Assembly: GCA_037176725.1 (NCBI GenBank)
Contig: JAZBRS010000020.1
Location: 95,374,501 to 95,438,500, forward strand
Source of the DNA: Posidonia oceanica
Taxonomy: Eukaryota > Streptophyta > Magnoliopsida > Alismatales > Posidoniaceae
Length of the DNA: 64,000 bases
Direction: 5' to 3'
The notes below the pieces were generated by a model, which did not search any database, was not told the origin of the DNA, and saw only the letters and a program-made list of their open reading frames with translations. The position numbers and the translations under genes are program-made. This document shows, one piece after another, positions 56,794 through 64,000 of this stretch. Every line of letters begins with the position of its first letter. Position 1 is the stretch's first letter.

Positions 56794-59183
56794 TGTAACC
56801 GTCTCTTTTGATGTTCGACGCGGGGGCCACTGCCAAAGCTCGTAGACGCCCGACCGAAGAGAGAGAGGACCACAATTAATGGTGGATTCGAGGAGAGTTC
56901 GACTCCAGGAACAACACCAATAAATGACGAAATCAAGGAAAAGAATAAAGATAAAGCAAAGGGGAGTCGCCACCTAGTCTAATGTCGGAAGACGAGGAAA
57001 ACCGAAGGAAAACAATGACGTGCATGCAATATGATGCTAAATGTGTGACTCGTGCCAATGGATGCAGACACAATGGTCCTAGCGGGCCAAGAGATGGGTA
57101 AGGACTCCTGTTACACGTGGGGAAGGTATTAGGCACCCCCGACACGCCCGAGGAGCGGTCTTTCTAGGCTAACCTCGCTCGCATGTGCCGAATGAATGCT
57201 ATGCTATGCCATGAATGCTTTAGTATGCTTGAAAGTATGCTTAAGATGCCATGATGCATGAAGGGAAACAAAACATGCAATCTGCGTGCTCAGGTATGTT
57301 GCCCGGGTTCCGAACAGGACGGGCCCTGGTTCGTAAGAACTCCAAACAGTAATTGTCATCGCCCTATATGCAATGCAGGCGGAAAACAAGTATAGAGGAA
57401 TGCTAAAGCAAGAGGATAATGCTCAAATAAACATGCATAAATGCTAAATGAAACCATAGAAGTGACAATGCAATGCTGGAATGTAAACATGCATAAAGGA
57501 AAGCAAATGCAAGGATGGTGAGGTTCTGTTCGTGTCAGCAAAGGTCCTTGTCAAAAACGCGAGAGCTCCACACGGGAGATCGACGCGAGAGACCTTCGCA
57601 TAACAGCCTTTAGGACAACAAGATTCCAAAGCCAAAATGTAGGATTAATCCTATTCAATTCAATATGAAACTGATCAAATGAAGTAGGGGGGTTAACCAG
57701 GATGGTAGATATGCAATAATATGCAAAAAACAAGCATAAACATGGGTTGGAAAATGGCTAGGAACTCTGCCCGAAATCATAGTCGACAACGCGAGAGGTC
57801 CACGTGGGACCTTGGTGCGAGACCGGTCTATTCAAGCAGAGGTCCTTCATTACCGGATTCCGGGCCTGATTCTAAATGGAATGCAATGAAATCAGTCAGG
57901 GAAGCAAGGTGGTGTACCAGGCTACCCAACCGATATGCAAACTCACGGCGGCGCCGCCTGAATTGCCGCCCCTCCCTCGGTAGTTTGGCACTGGCAACTG
58001 TGCGTCTCCGCCGGCCATGGAGGTGGCTTGGAGGGCACGGTCAGCCGTGGGCGCACTGAGGAGGCTTGAGGCGACCATGGGGAACAATCCCAGAGGCTCA
58101 GAGCAGCGGGGCGAGGCGGCCACGTGCACGACGGCGAGAGGCCGTGCGTGGGCCATCTGCCTTCTGCAAGAGACGGCAGAAGAGGGCTAAAACAGGCAAT
58201 GCAGCTAGATAGGAAAGTAAATAAAGCTCAGGGAAACAAACACGCAATGCAAGGAAAGTATTCTAAGCTAAATAGAGGCCAGAGATTACCTGGGATGCGT
58301 TGTGGGGCTGTCTTCTCTAGCGACGGCGCTGCTTCCGGCGTGCGGCTGGGCAAAGGCTGTAGGGCTGCTGCGGATATTCTGGGGCAATGGTGAGTTGGGT
58401 CTCTCACTCACGGGCTCTGGAGGATACTCAGGGGGCAGTGATTCACACCGAAGGGACTCAACGGCTCAGAGGTGGCCGGAGTTGGGTTTCTCCGCTCTCA
58501 GACGTGAGGCGGAGGTGCTCAGGGCTCAGGGATGCTAAGGGGAGTTTTGTGGGATCTTAGGGATGCTCACCAAGTGTAGGGGAAGCCAACCGAAAGCCAA
58601 CCGAGGCTGGGTTACTGTTTTATAGGTGTTTGGAAAATGTGCTGGCCGTTGGCGTGGATCTGGATTTAAATCGGGCAGGCGTGATGTTGGCTAAAGATCA
58701 ACGAGTGGAAATGGTTGGAACGGAGGGCTGGATGACCCAGGTGTCCGGAGGCACAGATTCAGATCGGCGGGAGCCAATGGTGAGTGAGGAAAAGGTGGGC
58801 CAAGGTGACTGGACTACCTGACTTTCACTACCGTCATAAGACAAAACGCGAGAGCTCGACGCGAGTGTCAATCTGTCAGTTTACGCCATTAACACAGGAC
58901 AAAATGTGGGAGCTCTATGCGAGAGCTCCACACGAGAGTAATCCTCTCAGTTTGGCTGCCCCACCTTCTGAGCCTGTTTCTCTGGTTCGTGGACCATCCG
59001 GGGCTATGGTTTTGAGGTATTTATGGTGTTGGATGTATTGAGGTGTGATTGGTGGAGTTTTGGCGGGTCTGGGTTGGTTTGGGTCTAGGTTTGGGGTTTC
59101 AAGGAAAGGCGGGGGCCGTCTCGTCTGCGCGCGCTTTTTGGGGCAAAAAACCATCACCCAACTTCCAGATTTGGGTGTCTACA
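56794..59183 (-). repeat. 5' LTR of the non-autonomous element (2390 bp)
   Basis: TGTAGACACCCAAATCTGG (59183) to CGGTTACA (56794), minus strand. A G-box palindrome is at 57795-57813. CGCGAGAGCTC-type inverted repeats occur near 57556, 58845 and 58905. Confidence 0.92.
57795..57813. promoter_or_regulatory. G-box palindrome in the 5' LTR
   Basis: GAGGTCCACGTGGGACCTT, one base less symmetrical than the 3' LTR copy. Confidence 0.5.
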
Positions 59184-59530
59184 GTTAGGTTTAAGGTTAG
59201 GGTTGGTTTTGGGGTTGGTTTGTTGGCTTTGAAATGGGTTTGGTTTTGGATTTGTAATAGGATTTGGAAGTAGGTTTGGGATTAGATTTGGGATTAGGAT
59301 TGGGTTAAGGTTTGGGATAAGGTTTGGGATTAGGATTGGATTAAGGTTTGGGATTAGGATTTGGTTAAGGTTTGGGATTAGGATTGGGTTAAGGATTGGG
59401 ATAAGGTTTGGGATTAGGATTTGGTTAAGGTTTGGGATTAGGATTTGGCTAAGGTTTGCCAAGCCATGATCCGAGTAAGCCTCCAAAGAGATCTGCCAAC
59501 GACCAGTTGCCAAAACGGGGTGTCTACAGA
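59184..59530 (-). repeat. Start of the interrupted minus-strand LTR
   Basis: Continues 47377-49626. Between 59190 and 59455 it is a G/T-rich array of TTTGGGATTAGGATTGGG-like words. It ends with the LTR start TGTAGACACC at 59530. Confidence 0.8.
59190..59455. repeat. G/T-rich minisatellite
   Basis: Repeats of GGTTTGGGATTAGGATT with TTAAGG variants, period about 12-30 and irregular. Telomere-like in composition but not TTTAGGG. Confidence 0.8.
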
Positions 59531-59715
59531 TGCCCCTCCCTCAGCGAGGCCAAGGGTACCGAGACCGCTGCTCAGGGTTGACAAGACACCCCGCCTGAAC
59601 CAGCAGGAGCACAGATGCTGTTGGCGTGAGTCACTTATTCGGTGGATACACCGAAAGTCATGACTCGTTGCAGCAATGCGAATGCGAATGCTGATGCAAG
59701 TGCAAATGCTGATGT
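59531..59715 (-). other. 3' internal end of the interrupted minus-strand element
   Basis: Polypurine tract, then sequence matching 51982-52190 (CTCAGGGTTGACAA, GGCGTGAGTCACTTATTCGG). Cut at 59716 by the next LTR. Confidence 0.75.
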
Positions 59716-59914
59716 TGTAGACACCCCATTTTGACAGGTTGGAAGTTGGTGCTCCCTCCTGTAGGCTCGCGTGGATGCTGGAATGGCATTCCTTTTCTAA
59801 CCCATTTTCAAGCCTAAAACCATTGCCTAAACAAAACCCAAGCCTTTTTGCACCTTTTTAAGCCTTTTTTAAGCCCAAGCCCAAGCCCATTTGCAGCTTT
59901 TGCCTCCTGGGTGT

Positions 59915-62196
59915 GTTGTACACTGGCATAGGCAGCGTCCAATGTTGGAAGCCTTCTGCTCTAGCATCCAACGACTCAGGTGTAGCAGCGGCTATTCCGC
60001 CGCCTTCGGCTCACCTCCTGTCCACTCCCCCGCCCCTCCGCACTTACTACCTGTCCCCTCTTGCACTCCATGCCATCTACTACCTTCCAAGGCCGAGTTA
60101 CTACCCATCCTTTCCTCCCCAGCCCGTTTTCCGCTCTCTCGGCCCTCACTGCCTTCAGTCGCCTCTGTTAGCCACCGCCGCGACTTCGTCGGCCGTCTGA
60201 CACGCCCACCTGCCCCTCCTGCCAACCCTCGTGGCCTCCTCTCACCCAGAAGCCCCTGCCACAGCTTGCAAGCCTGCCAATTCCCTCTGCAAGCCGCTGC
60301 CATTTGCATGCAAACCAATGCAACCCAACACAAAACCAATGCCAAACAGCCATCTTCCTCACAACACACAGACCAGCACAGCCATTCCCTCGGTAATTCG
60401 ACCACTCCAGAGCACAGACCAAGTATCCACCTCCACTCCGGACCCTTCGCCGACCTCTCCCGTGCCCCCAGCAAGACGCGTGAGCTCGCCAGAGTCAGCC
60501 CTACGGCCACTTCCGCAGCGCCGGTGAAGGAGCGTGACACGCCGTTTCAAGCCGTGGCCAAGTAGGTTATCCCTCCCTGTAGCTCATGCATGATAGGTTG
60601 TGTGTTTCTATATGCTTTCCATGCATCTTAGCACAGCACACACCACTCCATCGCAACGTTTTCTGGCTATGAGGAGGAGGAGGTGGGTGGAGCAATCCAC
60701 CCGCCTGTTCTTGGCACCAGGCATACCACCATGCTTGTTGTCAATCACTCTTGCTTATTAGCAAGTTTATTTAGAGTTTTGGATCGATTTGGCCACCATT
60801 CCTTGCCAGAGCAATCTTCTGTGTGTTGGACGCACAGTCTGGTGCGTCCAACGTTGGACGCGGCAGTAGCCAGCGTCCAACACCCTGCTTGCTTTGTTTT
60901 GCTTTAAAGCTTGCCATGCCTTGCTGATTGCTTGCCTTCTGTGAATCCATGCTACATGCCTTCCTTGCATGTCCTCTAATGCTATCCCATGCCTACTTGT
61001 TTGTTCCATGCTTGCTTGAATAATCTTTTGCATGTTCTAAGTCATCTGCTTCCTACCTGCGTTGGATGCCTGGGTGAGCCGCGTCCAACGTTGGACGCTA
61101 GTTCATCCAGCGTCCAACATGTCTGCTTGCTCTGTTTTGTTGCCATGCTTGTGCCATGCCTATTTGTGATGTTTATGCGTGATCCTTGCTTGCTTAGAGA
61201 TGCCTAGCCCCTATGGCAACCATGCTTAGGTTTGCTAGGTCCTTCTAAGTTGCATGATCCTTTTTGCAAGTTTTAATCCTTTATTTCCATGCATGCTTTC
61301 TTTTTATTTATTCTCTTGGATCAAATGCTTGCTATGCATGTTTCTGTTTGCTCTGGCATGTGTATAGTAGTTTGCATGCATATAGGTGGGGTTTAGAGCT
61401 GAGCTCCCCCTTAGCACAGGTGAGTTTGCCTTCTGCAGGTGTTGGACGCTAGGAGCTCCAACGTCCAACGTTGGACGCTACTGTTTGCGGCGTCTAACGT
61501 TCCTGCTCCCCTACCTTGTTCTTTCTGGTTTGCATGTTGCTCTGATCTGTTTGCTTGCATGTCTCCTGTGTTTCCATGCATGTTTAGCTCCCTTTGCAAA
61601 TATTCCATGCTTTCCTTAGTTCATTTGCTTGTTTTTTGCAAGCTTCTTATGTGTTTGTGCCTCCCAGAGCGTTGTACGCTGCTGGTGCAGGCGTCCAACA
61701 TTGGACGCCGGCATAGCTCGCGTCCAACGTCCTGGTTGTGCCTTTGGCCTGGCACATGCTACAAGTGGTAAGTTTTTGACTGTTTGTGTGATCCCATGCT
61801 TGTATGCTTAGTCTGTGCTTGTCTCCAGTAGCCCAAATGCATGTTCCCATTTTTATTTGTCATCTGTATGCTTCTTTCTCTTGTTTCCCTCTGGCCTGTG
61901 TTGGACGCCAGCCCCTCTGGCGTCTAACGTTGGATGCCATGCATACACGCGTCCAACACTCTGCTTGCTTTGATCCTTGATCCTAGCTTGCCCCTTGCTC
62001 TGATTCCTCTTCTGTCTTGCTCTCATGTTAGCCTTGCATGTCTTGCACTCATTTAGCTGCATTTCTACATTTGCATTGCATCCATATAGCTAGAATGCAT
62101 CGTTTTTCAAAATTGCATGCTGTCTGCCTCCCGCAGGTGTTGGATGCCAGCAATGGCAGCGTCCAACGTTGGACGGCTGACTTGCCAGCGTCCAAC
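59915..62196. repeat. Seven 57-58-bp inverted-repeat modules in the LTR (GTTGGACGC/GCGTCCAAC)
   Basis: Modules: 59915-59972 (decayed), 60825-60881, 61061-61118, 61441-61498, 61671-61728, 61900-61957, 62139-62196. Each reads arm (9), spacer (11), arm (9), arm (9), spacer (11), arm (9); only the first spacer at 60825 is 10. The middle arms form the 18-bp palindrome GCGTCCAACGTTGGACGC. Arms are nearly constant and spacers differ in every module. Starts of the last four are 229-239 bp apart. Confidence 0.9.
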
Positions 62197-62645
62197 GCTT
62201 GCAGTTGGCTGATAGCCGTTTTAAAATGCTGATTTTACTTTGTTCACCGTTTTCCGCGTTTTAATGCTTCTTATGCCTACTGCAACCCCCATGCATGCAG
62301 CCTCACCCCTGCTTTGGTTTTCGCACCCCCTCTGCATCATTTTCCGCGCCTTGCGCCGTTTTCCGCACCCACTTTGCTTTATTGCTTACTTGTCGTTTGC
62401 ATTGCCTGGTTTTCCTCGCAGCTTTGTTTTATCGCCTGCATCTGCATTAGGGCTATGATGCTTATTGCCTAGTAGTTGTCACGAATCAGGGTCCGTCCGG
62501 TTCGAAACAATAGCAGCGTTGCTGAGCACATAGATAGCACGTTTATTTCCCATGCATAGCAGGTAGGCATTCATTGCATTTAGGCATTAGGTTAGCAATT
62601 CCCTGCATTAGAGCGCGAGATTGCCTAAGAAAGACCGACTCTCGG

Positions 62646-62705
62646 ACGTATCGGGGGTGCCTAACACCTTCCCTATGCGTAACAGGAGTCCTTGCCCTTT
62701 CTCTT
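62646..62705 (+). repeat. Conserved U5-like LTR block
   Basis: GGGGGTGCCTAACACCTTCC followed by GTAACAGGAGTCCTTGCCC. It is present in every Tat-type LTR here: plus at 28435 and 32473; minus at 38400, 40790, 47650, 49925 and 57090. A similar GGTGCTAATACCTTCCC block is common in plant Tat LTRs; its role is unknown (possibly RNA processing or packaging). Confidence 0.7.
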
Positions 62706-63050
62706 GGCTCGCATCGACCTTCCCTTTATCCTAGGCTCGAGTCATAGCATAGCATAGCATTGTATTGTGTCGCATCGCATCCCTTTGCTCCTTCTTTGCA
62801 TTCGGTTTTGCATGTCTTTTCATGCATTACCCTCGGTTTTCCTAGTCTCCCGATTAAATAGACCTGGTGGCGACTCCAATTTGTCTTATCTTTTCTTTTT
62901 CTTCTTTTTACTAGCGTTTCCGAGTCGAGTTTCTTCCCTTGGATCATGCCGCATATAGTGAGCCTATTTTGATCGGTGCACGCGAGCTTTGGCATCGTGC
63001 ATGGACGATCAGAATTCAGGATTATTATAGTGGTGGCTCCGCTAGGGAGA

Positions 63051-64000
63051 ACAGACTCTGGCTTTCGCCTTGGTCTTCTCGCCTCTTGCTTTTGTGCTTT
63101 GCTTGCCTTCTGCTCTTGCATGCCTTGCTTGCTTGCCTACTTGCTTGTTTATTTACCTGCTTTATGCCATGATTGCTTGCGCTGCTTTATTTTCCTGCAC
63201 CGCATGTCTAAATAATTGCTTGGCACCATACATGCTTTTTGGGTGATGAATGCTTTGTTTTACACATTTGCTATGCCACTGCACACGCACATGCCATGCA
63301 TACTTGCTTTTTGATATGATAAGTGTTTTCTTTCTTCACTATCATGCTCACATACACTTGCACATGCCATGCCCATGCTTTTTGCCTTGCTATGTGAATT
63401 GCTTGCGTGCCATGACTTCTTGTTTCTCTCCCCTTCGCATATGCCAAGCCTAGGATAGTAGAAACTTGCTTGCTTCCCTCTTGTTTAATCTAAAAGCCAC
63501 AATAAATCCAAGCAATAATATCTAAGCACAACTAGAGCCAAAACTTGCAATTTTTTCCCTTTAGTTAATAAAACGCAAGTAAAACGCTCTAAAGCATTCG
63601 CATCAGCATTTTAGAAAGCGTGCATTCTTCTCATCTGAGTCAACCCACACTTTGCGAAGGATGATCCCGGCCTCTTGCTCCCAACGCTTTGGCGTGGTGT
63701 AAGCAGATCGGTCTGTCCTCCCTTGTCCAGGGGTCGTGTTGGTGCTATTGGAGGGTACCACCCATGCTTCTCGCAGGGTCGAGGCCACCAATGCACCACC
63801 CGTTATACCTGAGCTTTGGCAGGGTCGAGACGGGAGCCTTTTTTTTGACCTGGAGTCTGCATAATCCCATTACCCATGAGTGCGTCCTGATAGGTCATCT
63901 ACTCGGGACATGCATGGTGAGAGAGCGCATATTAGGGTATTCATCTGCATCATGCCACCCCTAATAACTCTTTTTTTTTGCATCCAACCTCTAATACGTT
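63051..64000 (+). other. Leader of the plus-strand element
   Basis: No reading frame of note; rich in TTGCTTGCC and CATGCC words. The conserved leader block is at about 63638-63800 (GAGTCAACCCACAC, CCCTTGTCCAGGGGTCGTG, GAGGGTACCACCCATGCTT). Confidence 0.65.

Larger units (their letters stand above)
49627..59183 (-). mobile_element. Complete non-autonomous LTR retrotransposon (9557 bp)
   Basis: 5' LTR 56794-59183, primer site, 4.8-kb internal region, polypurine tract, 3' LTR 49627-51981, perfect GTTAG duplications. The LTRs are very similar; visible differences are mostly C/T and G/A changes near the LTR ends, a 26-bp repeat-bounded gap near 57556 and an 11-bp duplication near 58590. No gag, protease, RT, RNase H or integrase motif is readable on either strand of the interior, so it must be mobilised by proteins of related elements (a large retrotransposon derivative, LARD). 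It is the youngest insertion with both ends visible. Confidence 0.9.
59716..63029 (+). repeat. LTR of the plus-strand element (3314 bp)
   Basis: TGTAGACACCCCATTTTGAC to GGATTATTATA. The last bases should be CA but read TA, followed by G and the primer site. The long frames at 59891-60565 and on the opposite strand are GC-rich and unsupported as genes. Confidence 0.75.
59716..64000 (+). mobile_element. Plus-strand Tat-type retrotransposon, LTR and leader, runs off the window
   Basis: LTR 59716-63029, primer-site-like TGGTGGCTCCGCTAGGGAGA at 63031-63050, then leader to the window end. GATGT at 59711-59715 would be the left target duplication. No coding yet reached. It inserted into the interior of the minus-strand element. 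Confidence 0.8.

Noticed and set aside
59190..59455. Interstitial telomere repeat
   Set aside because: Words are TTTGGGATTAGG-like, not the plant TTTAGGG. Similar G/T-rich tracts follow the start of sister LTRs (near 43266-43370).
59891..60565. A 224-codon frame, with a 182-codon frame on the opposite strand
   Set aside because: Both lie in one GC-rich part of an LTR, are Pro/Ser/Ala-rich, overlap on both strands and have no domain. They are best explained by composition.
59915..62196. CRISPR-like array (constant repeats, variable spacers)
   Set aside because: This is a plant LTR. Spacers are only 11 nt, repeats are inverted rather than direct, modules are about 230 bp apart and there are no cas genes.
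1..64000. Host genes, tRNA or rRNA genes
   Set aside because: No reading frame with a cellular protein motif, no splice-consistent exon series and no cloverleaf or rRNA sequence was seen on either strand. Small or highly diverged genes could be missed by eye.

Overview
The window is nuclear DNA of a large-genome seed plant, probably a flowering plant. I found no intact host gene, rRNA or tRNA. It is a nested stack of decayed transposable elements: LTR retrotransposons of the Ty3/gypsy and Ty1/copia types, a CACTA end, a complete hAT transposon, a miniature LTR element (TRIM) and MITE-like elements. This is typical of intergenic or pericentromeric heterochromatin. I cannot name the species.

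Layout, left half (1-26503). Positions 1-592 are the right end of a CACTA transposon that landed in the gag gene of a Tekay-like Ty3/gypsy element (593-6952, ending with a ~2.05-kb 3' LTR). That element in turn sits in the integrase of an older, minus-strand Ty1/copia element. The same copia integrase is split again by a 3582-bp solo LTR (7180-10761) with a 5-bp target duplication. 12.9-17.6 kb is AT-rich DNA with no recognisable gene. 17611-20677 is a hAT transposon with 17-bp terminal inverted repeats, a perfect 8-bp target duplication and a transposase broken only by stops in one frame. 20.8-26.0 kb holds three diverged copies of a non-coding ~1-kb unit, a 461-bp TRIM and MITE-like sequences.

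Layout, right half (26504-64000). A Tat-lineage Ty3/gypsy element begins at 26504. It has a 5' LTR, a 1.92-kb tandem duplication of LTR, primer site and leader, then gag, protease, G-patch, RT, RNase H, a second (archaeal-type) RNase H and the start of integrase at 47376. It is interrupted by a minus-strand Tekay-type solo LTR (29756-31862), by a solo LTR (37642-43448) that itself contains another element (37893-40740), and from 47377 by a minus-strand element. Into the LTR of that last element a complete 9557-bp non-autonomous element (49627-59183) was inserted, with 2.36/2.39-kb LTRs and target duplication GTTAG. A further plus-strand element starts at 59716 and leaves the window.

The strongest unexplained signal is structural. 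LTR families from two lineages carry arrays of short inverted repeats. The clearest are seven 57-58-bp modules at 59915-62196, built as 9-bp arm, 11-nt variable spacer, 9-bp arm, twice over. The same 58-bp plan with a related arm sequence recurs in the unrelated solo LTR at 7180-10761. The non-autonomous element also carries about 15 small hairpin repeats near its 3' end; their stems change while base pairing is mostly kept and their loops stay the same. All strand, boundary and family calls are read from the sequence by eye; no database search was run.
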